The notes beneath the pieces were generated by a model. That model was not told where the DNA came from and did not search any database. It saw only the letters and a program-made list of their open reading frames with translations. The translations under genes were made by a program, and so were the position numbers. Shown piece after piece: positions 34,582-43,814 of a stretch of 64,000 nt of DNA; position 1 is the stretch's first letter, and every line of letters starts with the position of its first letter. The stretch is from Acrocarpospora corrugata (lineage in GTDB: Bacteria; Actinomycetota; Actinomycetes; Streptosporangiales; Streptosporangiaceae): contig NZ_BLAD01000035.1 of NCBI RefSeq assembly GCF_009687845.1, forward strand, positions 148,708 through 212,707. Direction: 5' to 3'.

Positions 34582-35514
34582 TCAGGGGGTCAGGACGGTT
34601 TTGCCGGACAGGCGGCCGGTGACGGCCTGGTCGTGGACGGTGGCCAGGTCGGTCAGTGGTCGTCGGTCGGACACCTGGATCTTCAGGTGCCCGGCGTCGA
34701 CGCGGGCGACCAGTTCGGCGAGCTGGGCGGCGTCGTTGCGTACGAAGACCTGTGCTGTTCGGATGCCGCGTCCGGCGTTCTCCGGGCCAGGGGTGGTGGT
34801 GCTGACTAAGGTTCCGCCGTCGGTGAGCAGGTTCACCAGTTGTGCGGTCTCCTCCGGGCTGTTGCGTACAAGGTGGAGCACCACGTCGAACCGCTGCTCG
34901 GTCACCGCCTGCAGGACGGGGGTGGCGGTGTAGTCGATGATCCGGTCGGCGCCGTTGGAGCGGACGCGGTCGAGGCTGCGCGGGCTGGCGGTCGCGGTCA
35001 CGGTTGCACCGGCCCGTGCGGCGAGCTGGATGGCGTACCCGCCCACCCCGCCGCCCGCTCCGTTGATCAGGATGCTCTGGCCCGGCTTCAGGTCGGCGTG
35101 TTCGAACAGTGCCTGCCAGGCTGTCAGCCCGGCCAAGGGGAGTGCCGCGGCGTCGGCCAGTGCGACGGTGCGGGGAGCGGCGGCCAGGACCTCCGCGGGT
35201 GCGGCGGCGTACTCGGCGGCGGCGCCGGGCGCGGATGCCGGCAGGATCGCGACCACGGCGTCCCCTGTGTTCCAGCCGCGCACGCCCTCGCCGAGTTCGG
35301 TGATGACGCCTGCCATGTCGCAGTTCGGTACGTGCGGGAAGGTCACGGGGACGGTTTGCCGCAGGATGCCCGCGCGGATCGCGACGTCCAGCAGGTTCAG
35401 CGAGGTGCCGGCCACCTGGACCACCACCTGCCCGGCGCCCGCGACCGGCCGGTCCGCCTCCTCGTAGACCAGGACGTCGCTGTCGCCGTAGGAGTGGTAA
35501 CGCACTGCCTTCAT
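34582..35514 (-). CDS. Zinc-independent MDR oxidoreductase (quinone-reductase type)
   Basis: A 310-residue NADP-dependent medium-chain reductase. The N-terminal GroES-like domain lacks the zinc-binding Cys set and starts with MKAVRYHSYGD; the cofactor motif is INGAGGGVGGYAIQLA; C-terminal DL-TVHDQAVTGRLSGKTVL is typical of the family. It probably reduces quinones or enones. It is divergent from a MarR gene, and two copies of an inverted repeat lie just upstream of its start, so it is probably induced by electrophiles through that regulator. Confidence 0.9.
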   Translation of the reverse strand: MKAVRYHSYGDSDVLVYEEADRPVAGAGQVVVQVAGTSLNLLDVAIRAGILRQTVPVTFPHVPNCDMAGVITELGEGVRGWNTGDAVVAILPASAPGAAAEYAAAPAEVLAAAPRTVALADAAALPLAGLTAWQALFEHADLKPGQSILINGAGGGVGGYAIQLAARAGATVTATASPRSLDRVRSNGADRIIDYTATPVLQAVTEQRFDVVLHLVRNSPEETAQLVNLLTDGGTLVSTTTPGPENAGRGIRTAQVFVRNDAAQLAELVARVDAGHLKIQVSDRRPLTDLATVHDQAVTGRLSGKTVLTP

Positions 35515-35531
35515 GCTCTCTCCTCAGTTAG

Positions 35532-35549
35532 TGCTTCGAAGTTGAAGCA
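35532..35549. promoter_or_regulatory. Putative MarR operator site 1
   Basis: TGCTTCGAAGTTGAAGCA is an inverted repeat with arms TGCTTC/GAAGCA. It is 17 bases upstream of the oxidoreductase start. Confidence 0.75.
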
Positions 35550-35565
35550 TGTGGAGAGAATAGCT

Positions 35566-35583
35566 TGCTTCGACTTTGAAGCA
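35566..35583. promoter_or_regulatory. Putative MarR operator site 2
   Basis: TGCTTCGACTTTGAAGCA has the same arms as site 1, 34 bases further on. A third, degenerate copy (TGCTTTGAATTCGAAC) lies at 35615-35630, close to the marR start. The three are spread over the whole promoter gap. Confidence 0.75.
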
Positions 35584-35645
35584 TCACTCCTTGGGTGAGT
35601 GACGCTCGTCACAGTGCTTTGAATTCGAACCGGTACGTTGGGGGA

Positions 35646-36194
35646 ATGACCGGCAACCACCCCGACACCGACGGCACACAGGGGCTCGATCCACAGCAAC
35701 TGGGGACCTACTTCGTGCTCATGGAGGCCGTCAGCCTGCTCCAGCACCACGTCGAACAGCAGCTACGCGCCGAAGGCGACATCAGCTCCGTGCAGTTCCA
35801 GCTCCTGGCCCGCCTCGCCGCCGACGACGGCCAGCTGACCATGACGCAGCTGGCCGACGGCGTCGTCTACAGCCGCAGCGGTCTGACGTACCAGGCGGGC
35901 CTGCTGGAGAAAGCGGGCCTCATCACCCGCGGCTCCAGTCCGGACGACGAACGCGCCACCCTGGTCACCATCACTGAAAAAGGGCTGGCCCTCGTCGGTG
36001 GCCTCTTGCCCGGGCACATTCAGGTCGTCCGCCGCCTCCTGCTCGACCCCCTGACCGATGATGACCTGCGCCAACTCGGCGACATCATGACCCGCGTCCG
36101 CGACCACATGCGCGCCCAGCCACCCCGCTCCGCCGCCCCCCGCAAGCGCCCCGCCGGCCCCACCTCCCCGGCTCCGGCCACGACGCAGCACTGA
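35646..36194 (+). CDS. MarR-family transcriptional regulator
   Basis: A 182-residue winged-helix regulator. The MarR DNA-binding region is visible: FQLLARLAADDGQLTMTQLADGVVYSRSGLTYQAGLLEKAGLITR, with the wing SSPDDERATLVTITEKG. The C-terminal ~25 residues are a Pro/Ala/Arg-rich tail. ATG 35646 is preceded by GGGGG close to the start. It is divergent from the quinone-reductase gene and likely represses both genes through the inverted repeats in the gap. Confidence 0.9.
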   Translation: MTGNHPDTDGTQGLDPQQLGTYFVLMEAVSLLQHHVEQQLRAEGDISSVQFQLLARLAADDGQLTMTQLADGVVYSRSGLTYQAGLLEKAGLITRGSSPDDERATLVTITEKGLALVGGLLPGHIQVVRRLLLDPLTDDDLRQLGDIMTRVRDHMRAQPPRSAAPRKRPAGPTSPAPATTQH

Positions 36195-36324
36195 ACCGGG
36201 CGGGGCGGTTCGAAATATCTTCCTATACGACGGATATACGGGGTTTATACCGACGTAGATGACCTTGGAGGCGAACAGCGCGGCAGGTATGCCGTGACCT
36301 CGAGCCACAAGGGAGACGCCTTCA

Positions 36325-36681
36325 GTGTCAGGGAACTCGCTCAGCAGGAAGATGGCTGTCATCGGCGCGACGGCGCTCGCCGCCCTGGTCGTGACGACGG
36401 GCCCGGCGACCGCGGCCAGCAGCTGGTGCCGGATTGTGGTCTCTTCCTGCAAGACGGGCACCATTGCGCCCAGCAGTAACCACGAGATCCACATCGAGGC
36501 CCGCGGGAACAACATCTGCGCGGGCGGCTGGAAGGTCTTCGACACCGGGAACGGTGCTCAGGTGGGCTCCGGCGTGGTCGCCCTGGGCCAGGTTGTCACG
36601 AAGACGATCCCCGGGCTGTACGGCCGGTACTACCTCAAGATCACCGGGTGTCTCGGCCACACGGGGACGATCAAGAACTGA
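36325..36681 (+). CDS. Small secreted protein of unknown function
   Basis: A 118-residue protein with a Sec signal (RKMAVIGATALAALVVTTG, cleavage near ATAAS). The mature ~85 residues have four Cys (WCRIVVSSCKTG, NNICAGG, TGCLGH), enough for two disulfides, and beta-rich sequence. GTG 36325 follows GGGAG with 9-base spacing; ATG 36352 is an alternative. A hairpin terminator follows directly, so the gene is monocistronic. I do not recognise a family. Confidence 0.7.
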   Translation: MSGNSLSRKMAVIGATALAALVVTTGPATAASSWCRIVVSSCKTGTIAPSSNHEIHIEARGNNICAGGWKVFDTGNGAQVGSGVVALGQVVTKTIPGLYGRYYLKITGCLGHTGTIKN

Positions 36682-36700
36682 ACCGGCACGTAGCTGAGGC

Positions 36701-36746
36701 GGAAGCGGCTCCGTGATCGTGTAGGAGCGGTCACGGGGCCGCTTCC
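36701..36746. terminator. Long hairpin terminator after the small secreted gene
   Basis: The arms GGAAGCGGCTCCGTGATC and GGTCACGGGGCCGCTTCC pair at 16 of 18 positions around a short loop, 20 bases after the stop codon. Confidence 0.75.
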
Positions 36747-36879
36747 GTGTCCGTCGCCCCGATGTCGCGATCTTGTCACAACAGAGTGGATAGGTCTTAC
36801 TGGGTCTGTCGGATCGGGCGAGTGCGGTTCACCGCAATGGGCGGAAATCCTCCCGTTCCGTCCAGTAAGAGGAGTCCAT

Positions 36880-38448
36880 ATGGGGTTATCCCCTCGTAGA
36901 GGCCTGGTGCGTACCGTCACGATCGGTATGGTGCTGGCGCTTCCCGTCGCCCTCGTCTCCCCGGCTCAGGCTGCCCCGTCGCCGAGCTCGTCCGAGAAGA
37001 AGCTGATCTCCTCCATCGGCTCGTCGCCGGTCAAGAAGCACCTGCAGGCCTTCCAGTCGATCGCCAACGCCAACGGGGGAACCCGCGCGGCGGGCACCAG
37101 CGGGTACGACGCCTCCGCGAACTACGTGGCGGGCAAGCTGCGCAAGGCCGGATACAACGTCCAGATGCAGCCGTTCGACTTCGCCTACTTCGAGGAGAAG
37201 TCGACCGCGGCCCTGCAGCAGCTCTCGCCCGATCCGAAGGTGTACGCGCCGACCCCGCCGGACGGCTCGGTCGTCGGCGAGTTCGCCACCATGACCTACT
37301 CGGGGTCCGGTAACGTGACCGGCACTCTGCAGAACGTGGACCTCGTCCTGCCGCCGGGGCCGACCCCCAGCACCTCCAACTCCGGGTGTGAGGCGGCCGA
37401 CTTCGCCGGATTCGTGGCGGGGAACATCGCGCTGCTCCAGCGTGGCACCTGTGACTTCGTGGTCAAGGCGCAGAACGCCCAGGCGGCGGGAGCGTCCGCG
37501 GTTATCATCTTCAACGAGGGTCAGCCCGGCCGTACCGCCACCTTGCAGGGCAATCTGGGTACTCCGGTGACGATTCCGGTCGTCGGGACCAGCTTCGCGG
37601 TCGGTGAGGAACTGGCCTCCCCGGCCGGTACGGTGCTGCGCGTCAGCACCGACACGATCAGCGAGATCCGCACCACGCACAATGTGATCGCCGACTCCAA
37701 GTGGGGTGACCCGAACAAGGTCGTCATGTCGGGCGCTCACCTCGACTCGGTGACCGCCGGGCCCGGCATCAACGACAACGGATCCGGCAGCGCCGCGATC
37801 CTGGCCGTGGCCGAGGCGCTCGGGAAGATCCCGACCAAGAACCGGCTCAGGTTCGCCTGGTGGGGCGCGGAGGAGCTCATCCTGCTCGGCTCCGAGCACT
37901 ACGTGACCACGCTGGCCCCGGCCGCGCTGAGCAAGATCAAGCTCTACCTGAACTACGACATGATCGGCTCGCCCAACTACGCGCTCAAGCTGTACGACGG
38001 CGACGACTCCGACGCGACCGGCGCTCCCGCCGGCCCGCCCGGATCCGATGAGATCGAGAAGCTCTTCGAGGGCTACTTCAACGTGCTGCGCCAAGGCCAC
38101 GTCGGCACCGACTTCGACGGGCGCTCCGACTACGGACCGTTCATCGCCGTGGGCATCCCGTCGGGTGGCCTGTTCACCGGCGCCGAGGGAGTGAAGACAC
38201 CCGAGGAGGCGGCACTCTTCGGCGGCACCGCCGGCGTCGCCTACGACCCCTGCTACCACGCCGCCTGCGACACGATCGCCAACATCAGCGACAAGGCACT
38301 CGCCCTGAATACCGGCGCGATCGCCACCGCCGCCGTCGTGTACGCCTTCAGCCGCGACCTCCCGGGCCCGGACACCGCGTCCGCCGCCCGCACGGCCGCC
38401 AAGACGGCACCCGCGGAAGCGGACGCGCACGGCGAGCTCCGCCGCTAG
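36880..38448 (+). CDS. Secreted M28-family aminopeptidase with PA domain
   Basis: A 522-residue secreted zinc aminopeptidase. Signal peptide at residues 1-31 ends SPAQAA. A PA insert domain covers about 140-245 (CEAADF, NIALLQRGTCDFVVKAQNAQAAGA). The M28 catalytic domain has zinc ligands in GAHLDSV, INDNGSGS, WWGAEE, LNYDMIG and a final CYHAACD. It resembles Streptomyces griseus aminopeptidase. ATG 36880 has GAGGAG upstream. It stands alone between two terminators. It would release N-terminal amino acids from peptides outside the cell. Confidence 0.93.
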   Translation: MGLSPRRGLVRTVTIGMVLALPVALVSPAQAAPSPSSSEKKLISSIGSSPVKKHLQAFQSIANANGGTRAAGTSGYDASANYVAGKLRKAGYNVQMQPFDFAYFEEKSTAALQQLSPDPKVYAPTPPDGSVVGEFATMTYSGSGNVTGTLQNVDLVLPPGPTPSTSNSGCEAADFAGFVAGNIALLQRGTCDFVVKAQNAQAAGASAVIIFNEGQPGRTATLQGNLGTPVTIPVVGTSFAVGEELASPAGTVLRVSTDTISEIRTTHNVIADSKWGDPNKVVMSGAHLDSVTAGPGINDNGSGSAAILAVAEALGKIPTKNRLRFAWWGAEELILLGSEHYVTTLAPAALSKIKLYLNYDMIGSPNYALKLYDGDDSDATGAPAGPPGSDEIEKLFEGYFNVLRQGHVGTDFDGRSDYGPFIAVGIPSGGLFTGAEGVKTPEEAALFGGTAGVAYDPCYHAACDTIANISDKALALNTGAIATAAVVYAFSRDLPGPDTASAARTAAKTAPAEADAHGELRR

Positions 38449-38486
38449 ACCCACGGCAGACCCGACGCGCTCGACACGGAACAGCA

Positions 38487-38523
38487 CGATCGTGCGCCCG
38501 CCACCCCCGCGGGCGCACGATCG
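38487..38523. terminator. Perfect 15-bp hairpin terminator
   Basis: CGATCGTGCGCCCGC and GCGGGCGCACGATCG pair perfectly around a 7-base loop (CACCCCC), 39 bases after the aminopeptidase stop. It lies between two convergent genes and could work for both. Confidence 0.8.
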
Positions 38524-38652
38524 ATGTCGGCTGACGGCGGCCATGGCGGCGTTGGTATCAGCTGAGGTTCGCCACTTCGGCGCTGGTGTCGGCCGAGGAT
38601 CGCCGTGGTTTCGTTGGCGTCAGCCGAGGACCGCCATGGCCGCGTTGTGACC
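38524..38652. repeat. Degenerate 31-bp tandem repeats at the oxidoreductase 3' end
   Basis: Three complete 31-base units (38543-38573, 38574-38604, 38605-38635) and partial units on both sides. Each unit ends near GAGGxTCGCC or GAGGACCGCC and contains GTTGGTxTCAGC or its relatives. The stop codon and last codons of the phytoene-desaturase-like gene lie in units 3-4, so the end of that gene has been copied downstream at least twice. Confidence 0.7.
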
Positions 38653-40089
38653 AGGAATGCCGCTCACCCCGCCGCCCCGGCGGGCGCTGGCGCCGCAGCG
38701 GAGGATGCGGGGGTGTTCGGTTTCCACACCCCACGGGCCGTGATCGTCCTCCGCGTACGGCCAGGAGAGGTCCCCGTGGAAGATGTGCCCGCCGGGCAGG
38801 GCGACCTCGCGTTCCAGGTCGGCCGGTGTCTTCGCCTCCAGGCAGGGCTCGCCCGACGGCCCGGCGAGCAGGCAGTCCTCGATCGGTTCGGCCAGCACGC
38901 TGTTGATCGACGCGAGGGTCCTGGCCACCGCGAGCTCCTTGTCCGCCGGAGTGCTGAACAGCCGGGCGGGCATGCACAGCCCGAAGAGGGTCAGAGTCTG
39001 CGCGCCGGTGCCGCGCAGGGACGGCCCGAAGATCGAGTCGTCGGTCAGCGAGTGGCAGTAGATCTCGGAGGGCGGCAGTTCGGGCATCAGCCCGCGCGCG
39101 GCCTGCGCGAAGGCGGCCGCCAGCTGGGAGCCGCTCTCGTTGACCCGGAACGTGCCGGTGAACGCCGTGACCGGGTCGACGTGCGGGTCCTTGAGCCGGG
39201 GCAGGCGGGACAGCACCATGTTGACCTTGAGCTGGGAGCCCTCCTGCCGGGCGTCGGGAGGCATGTTGACCAGGACGTGCCCGCCGGAGACGACGTGTTC
39301 CGCCGTCCCGTCGGTGAACGTGACCTCGCCGCCGGGGTCGACGTGCAGGACTTCGCAGCCGGTCCTGATCTCGGCTCCGGCGGCGCGGGCGGCTCCGGCG
39401 ATCGCCCCGGACACCGCGCCCATGCCGCCCACGGGGACGGTCCACTCCCCGGTCCCGTTGCCGATCACGTGGTAGAGGAAACACCGGTTGGCCAGCAGGT
39501 CATGGCCGGGGTCGGCGAACGTGCCGGTCAGCGCGTCGGTGAGGATGACGCCGCGGATCAGGTCGCTGCGGAACCGGTCGCCGACCACCTGCCCGATGGG
39601 CCGCTCGAACAGGTCGTGCCAGGCCGCGTCGTCGTCGACCGCCTTCCGAAGCGCCGACCGGCCGGGCAGAGGTTCGAGCAGGGTAGGGGCGACCCGCGCG
39701 GCGACCCGGGACAACATCCCGTGGAACTCGTTCCACGCGTTCAGGTCGGCGGACCCGACCCGCGCGAACGACGCGGCGGTCCGCTCGGGCGAGTCGTTGT
39801 CGACCAGCAGGCCGGTCTCGCCGGCCGGGGTGTAGGAGGCCACCCGCCGCCGCCGGAGCTCCAGCGAAAGCCCCAGATCATTGACGATCTTCGTCGGCAG
39901 CAGGCTGACAAGGTAGGAGTAACGCGACAGCCGGGCGTCCACGCCCGGGAACGCCTCAGCCGAGACGGCCAGCCCGCCGAGATGGCCTAGCCGTTCGAGC
40001 AGCAGTACCCGCCGCCCGGCGCGGGCCAGATAGGCCGCCGCGACCAGGCCGTTGTGCCCGCCTCCGGCGATGACGACGTCGTAACGCAT
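38620..40089 (-). CDS. Phytoene-desaturase-like NAD(P)/FAD-dependent oxidoreductase
   Basis: A 489-residue flavoprotein of the CrtI/PYROXD2 superfamily. The FAD-binding motif is VVIAGGGHNGLVAAAYLARAG with the following LLLERLGHLGG; conserved GGMGAVSGAIA and the C-terminal LRCGASARRGGGVSGIPGHNAA dinucleotide region are present. No carotenoid genes are adjacent, so the substrate is not assigned. ATG 40089 has GAGAGG upstream. Its last codons, AAMAVLG and stop, are part of a tandem repeat. A divergent TAP-type hydrolase gene starts 212 bases away. Confidence 0.87.
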   Translation of the reverse strand: MRYDVVIAGGGHNGLVAAAYLARAGRRVLLLERLGHLGGLAVSAEAFPGVDARLSRYSYLVSLLPTKIVNDLGLSLELRRRRVASYTPAGETGLLVDNDSPERTAASFARVGSADLNAWNEFHGMLSRVAARVAPTLLEPLPGRSALRKAVDDDAAWHDLFERPIGQVVGDRFRSDLIRGVILTDALTGTFADPGHDLLANRCFLYHVIGNGTGEWTVPVGGMGAVSGAIAGAARAAGAEIRTGCEVLHVDPGGEVTFTDGTAEHVVSGGHVLVNMPPDARQEGSQLKVNMVLSRLPRLKDPHVDPVTAFTGTFRVNESGSQLAAAFAQAARGLMPELPPSEIYCHSLTDDSIFGPSLRGTGAQTLTLFGLCMPARLFSTPADKELAVARTLASINSVLAEPIEDCLLAGPSGEPCLEAKTPADLEREVALPGGHIFHGDLSWPYAEDDHGPWGVETEHPRILRCGASARRGGGVSGIPGHNAAMAVLG

Positions 40090-40243
40090 GAATTGGTCCT
40101 CTCCTGGGATTCGTACGGGTCACAGGAGTCGAGTCAAAGGCCGGTCTGCCAGTGGCACTCAGGGCACGTCATGCCGGGGACAGTATCGTGCGCGATGTCG
40201 TATTCCAAGCATACAATCCATGGTCATCTACACCAATCCTGAC

Positions 40244-40253
40244 TGAGCGCTCA
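40244..40253. promoter_or_regulatory. Short palindrome upstream of the TAP-type hydrolase gene
   Basis: TGAGCGCTCA is a perfect 10-base palindrome 48 bases before the start of the hydrolase gene. It could be an operator half or chance; no regulator gene is next to it. Confidence 0.35.
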
Positions 40254-40300
40254 ATTGGGATATTGACGGCGAGGGGTTCCCGGGGAGATCGTCTTGAGGT

Positions 40301-42259
40301 ATGTCCCCCTTGCGTGCGGTCGCGGTCATCGCGGCTTTCATCGTCGGTCTCGGCTCCCTCACCCCGCCGGCGCTGGCGGCCGACCGCGCGCCGATCACGG
40401 TGGGATCGCTCACCCTGCCACCGTGCGACACCTCCGCCCTGGCCTGGTGCACGACCATCCAGGTGCCCTTCTCCTACGGCGACCCCGCCGCCGGAACCAC
40501 CGGAATCTACTTCGAATGGTTCCCCGCCACCGAGAACGCCCAGGGAACCGTGTTAGCCGTCCAAGGCGGCCCCGGATACTCCTCCACCGACTACCGCGAC
40601 GACTACCGCGACATGCTCGGCCCGCTGACCAGAACCAGGAACGTGCTCATCGCCGACCTGCGCGGCACCGGCCGATCCGACCCGGTCCGCTGCCCGCGAC
40701 TGCAGAACACGACCACGGCCGACGGCAACCAGGCCTACATCGACGCGGTCGGCGCCTGCGGACGCCGCCTCAACCACACCAGGCAGCGCCCCGACGGCTC
40801 CTACGTCCACGCCAGCGACCTCTACACCAGCGCCAACTCCGCCCGCGACGTCGCCCGCCTGCTCGACCTGCTCTCCACCGGCCGCGTCGACCTGTACGGA
40901 GACTCCTACGGCACCTACTTCGCCCAGGTCTTCACCTCCCGCTACCCGGCCAGACTGCGCTCGGTGACCCTGGACGCGGCCTACCCGGTCCTCGACGCCG
41001 ACCCCTTCTACCCGGACGCCATCGAAACCGCCCGCACCGCCTTCGACGTGGCCTGCGAACGCTCCACCGGCTGCGCCGGCTGGGCCGCGGTCGAGGAGAT
41101 GGTCGCGGCGGTCCGCGACACCCCGGTGACCGGGCAGACCGAGAATCCGGACGGCACGCTGGTCCAGGCCACCGTGAACGTGGACACCATGGCACAACTC
41201 GTCATCGCCGCCGGACCCGACAGCGGCGTCTACCGTGAACTCGTCCCGGCGATCCGCGCCTACCTCGACCGGGGCGACGAACGCCCGATCCTCCGCCTGA
41301 CCGCCCGAAGCATCTTCCCCAACGACGACTCGGGGCCGACGGCGGAATTCTCGGCCGGTCTGTACTCCGCCGTGTACTGCAACGACTACCCGCAGCCGTT
41401 CGCGTACACGGGCAACCGCGTCCAGCAGTACCAGCAGGCCGTCGACGCCCTCCCGGAGGGCATGTTCGCCCCCTTCACCGTGGCGGAGTGGACGAGCAGC
41501 GGCGCCGAGGAGTTCGACTCCTGCCTGGAGTGGCCGAAGCCGCTGGTGGACGACCCGCCGATCGTGTCCGGCACGCCGATCGCGCCTCTGTCGCTGCCGG
41601 TGCTGGTGCTCTCCGGTGAGCTGGATTCGCTCACGACCCCGGCCGACGGGCGGCGGGTCGCCGAGCAGATGGGGCCGCACGCGCAGTGGGTCCAGGTCGC
41701 GAACATGATCCACGTGTCCGCCATGGTGGACTACGTCGGCTGCGCCGAAGGGCTGGTGCGCAAGTTCATCCGCCAGCCGGCCCAGCTCCTGGACGCCTCC
41801 TGCGCGGCCGGGATGCCCGAGATCCGGCTGGTGGGCGGGTTCCCCGAGAGGCGGGCGCAAGCCGTACCGGCCGTGGCGGGGCCGGGGAACCAGGCAGGGG
41901 CCGCCGCGCTCCGCCTGGCCACCATCGGCGCGGCGGTCGTGGAGGACACGATCTGGCAGTGGTACTACGTCTCGGTCGACAGCGGTGTCGGCCTGCGTGG
42001 CGGGACGTTCCGCGTCGAAGGCGACGACCCGGTCTATTCGCTCACGTTCCGCAATGTCCGCTGGACCAACGACGTCAAGGTGTCCGGATCCGGCAAATGG
42101 AACCGTGAGACCGGGCATGTCACGGCCACCCTCGATGTGGTCGATGACCAGGGGCTCACGGCGACCGTGACTGTGACATACGACGACTACGAGCCGGATG
42201 CGGTGATCGCCCTCACCGGATCTTCGGGCGGGAAGCGGATCGCCGCCACCGCGCCCTGA
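40301..42259 (+). CDS. Secreted TAP-family alpha/beta hydrolase (tripeptidyl aminopeptidase-like)
   Basis: A 652-residue secreted protein. The signal peptide is SPLRAVAVIAAFIVGLG ending ALA before ADRAP. The alpha/beta hydrolase core has VQGGPGYSS (oxyanion), GDSYGTYFAQ (nucleophile Ser), VLSGELDSLTTP (Asp) and NMIHVS (His), with many Cys as in SlpD/SlpE-type mycelial proteinases. The C-terminal ~120 residues form an extra beta-rich domain. It should cleave short peptides or proline-containing substrates. The start codon follows GTCTTGAGGT. Confidence 0.88.
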   Translation: MSPLRAVAVIAAFIVGLGSLTPPALAADRAPITVGSLTLPPCDTSALAWCTTIQVPFSYGDPAAGTTGIYFEWFPATENAQGTVLAVQGGPGYSSTDYRDDYRDMLGPLTRTRNVLIADLRGTGRSDPVRCPRLQNTTTADGNQAYIDAVGACGRRLNHTRQRPDGSYVHASDLYTSANSARDVARLLDLLSTGRVDLYGDSYGTYFAQVFTSRYPARLRSVTLDAAYPVLDADPFYPDAIETARTAFDVACERSTGCAGWAAVEEMVAAVRDTPVTGQTENPDGTLVQATVNVDTMAQLVIAAGPDSGVYRELVPAIRAYLDRGDERPILRLTARSIFPNDDSGPTAEFSAGLYSAVYCNDYPQPFAYTGNRVQQYQQAVDALPEGMFAPFTVAEWTSSGAEEFDSCLEWPKPLVDDPPIVSGTPIAPLSLPVLVLSGELDSLTTPADGRRVAEQMGPHAQWVQVANMIHVSAMVDYVGCAEGLVRKFIRQPAQLLDASCAAGMPEIRLVGGFPERRAQAVPAVAGPGNQAGAAALRLATIGAAVVEDTIWQWYYVSVDSGVGLRGGTFRVEGDDPVYSLTFRNVRWTNDVKVSGSGKWNRETGHVTATLDVVDDQGLTATVTVTYDDYEPDAVIALTGSSGGKRIAATAP

Positions 42260-42340
42260 TCCTCATCCCGGGGCAAAGAATCGCCGCGACATCCCCGCCC
42301 GCGGGTGACGCGGGGGGCGGTTCCGGCAGGCTGGGTGGAA

Positions 42341-43813
42341 ATGGCCAACATCAGGAGTCCCCAGCAGGACGAGTACGAGCCGGGACAGAACCCCCACCGC
42401 TGGCAAGCCCTGGCCGTCTGCCTGGTGGCCGGATTCATGACCCTGCTGGACATCAGCATCGTCAATGTGGCACTGCCGTCCATCCAGGCGGGATTGGGCG
42501 CTTCGGACAGCGCGCTGCAGTGGGTTCTGTCCGGGTACGCCCTCACGTTCGGCCTCACCCTGGTGCCGTCCGGGCGGCTCGGGGACGCGCGCAGCAGGCG
42601 GGCCGTGTTCATGACCGGGGTCGTGCTGTTCACCCTGACCAGCGCGGCGGCGGGGGCGGCTCAGCACGAATGGTGGCTGGTGGTGGCCCGGCTGCTGCAG
42701 GGTGTGGCCGGCGGGCTGATGACGCCGCAGGTGTCCGGGTTCATCCAGGAACTGTTCCTGGGCGCCGAGCGGGGGCGGGCGTTCGGCCTGTTCGGGGCCG
42801 TGGTGGGGCTGTCGACGGCGATCGGGCCGCTGCTCGGCGGCCTGCTCATCCAGGCGTTCGGCGCGGCGAACGGCTGGCGCTGGGTCTTCTACGTGAACCT
42901 GCCGATCGGGCTGGCCGCCCTGCCGCTCGCGCGCCGCCTGCTCCCCGGGCATCCGCGCCGGGTCACGCCGGGCGCGGAAGCGCGCAGGCCTGGCTTCGAT
43001 CCGCTGGGCACGCTGCTGCTCGGCGCGGCCGTGCTCCTGGTGCTGCTGCCTTTCCTGCAGGAGCGGATGTGGCCGGGCTGGCAGAAATGGCTGCTGGAAC
43101 CCCTGGGCGTGCTGCTGATCGTGGTGTTCGTGTGGTGGGAGCGGCGGGCCGCCCGGCGGATGGAACCCCTGGTTCACATGGACCTGTTCCGCCTTCGCGG
43201 GTACTTGCTGGGGGCGCTGCTGTCGTTCGTCTACTTCGCCGGATTCACCGCGCTCTTCTTCACCTACACGCTCTACCTGCAGAACGGACTGCGCTATTCG
43301 GCGCTGCTCGCCGGGGTGGCCTCCACGCCGTTCGCGCTCGGGTCGGCGCTGTCGGCGGCCGTCGGCGGGCGGCTGGTGCTGCGGTTCGGGCGGGCCATGG
43401 TGGCGTTCGGGCTGGTGCTGGTGGCGGTGGGACTGCTGGCGACGATGCTGGCCGTGCACCAGGTGCCGGGCCCGCACGCCGGGTGGGCGGCGGCGGGGCC
43501 GCTGCTGCTGGCGGGGCTCGGCAGCGGCCTGGTGATCACGCCGAACCAGACGCTGACGCTGAGCGAGGTGCCGGTGATCCGGGCGGGCAGCGCGGGCGGG
43601 GTGCTCCAGACCGGGCAGCGGATCGGCTCCGCGGCGGGCATCGCGACCGTCGGCGCGGTCTACTTCGCCCATCTCGCCGCCACCGGTGGCGACTGGGCGG
43701 GCTCGTTCCGGCTGGGCGTGCTGATGTGCTCGGGTTTCGTGCTGGCCGCGCTCGTCGTCGCCCTGTACGACCTTTACGGCCCCGGCTCGCAGCGGTACGC
43801 CGATAATCATTAG
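42341..43813 (+). CDS. MFS transporter, DHA2 drug exporter
   Basis: A ~490-residue membrane protein with DHA2 motifs: LLDISIVNVALPSI, GRLGDARSRRAVF in loop 2/3, ARLLQGVAGGLMTPQ and YVNLPIGLAALPLA. Fourteen hydrophobic segments can be counted. GGTGG lies just before ATG 42341; the longer frame from 42305 adds 12 residues. It is followed after 1 base by a SanA-like gene, so the two are cotranscribed. Confidence 0.9.
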   Translation: MANIRSPQQDEYEPGQNPHRWQALAVCLVAGFMTLLDISIVNVALPSIQAGLGASDSALQWVLSGYALTFGLTLVPSGRLGDARSRRAVFMTGVVLFTLTSAAAGAAQHEWWLVVARLLQGVAGGLMTPQVSGFIQELFLGAERGRAFGLFGAVVGLSTAIGPLLGGLLIQAFGAANGWRWVFYVNLPIGLAALPLARRLLPGHPRRVTPGAEARRPGFDPLGTLLLGAAVLLVLLPFLQERMWPGWQKWLLEPLGVLLIVVFVWWERRAARRMEPLVHMDLFRLRGYLLGALLSFVYFAGFTALFFTYTLYLQNGLRYSALLAGVASTPFALGSALSAAVGGRLVLRFGRAMVAFGLVLVAVGLLATMLAVHQVPGPHAGWAAAGPLLLAGLGSGLVITPNQTLTLSEVPVIRAGSAGGVLQTGQRIGSAAGIATVGAVYFAHLAATGGDWAGSFRLGVLMCSGFVLAALVVALYDLYGPGSQRYADNH

Positions 43814-43814
43814 G

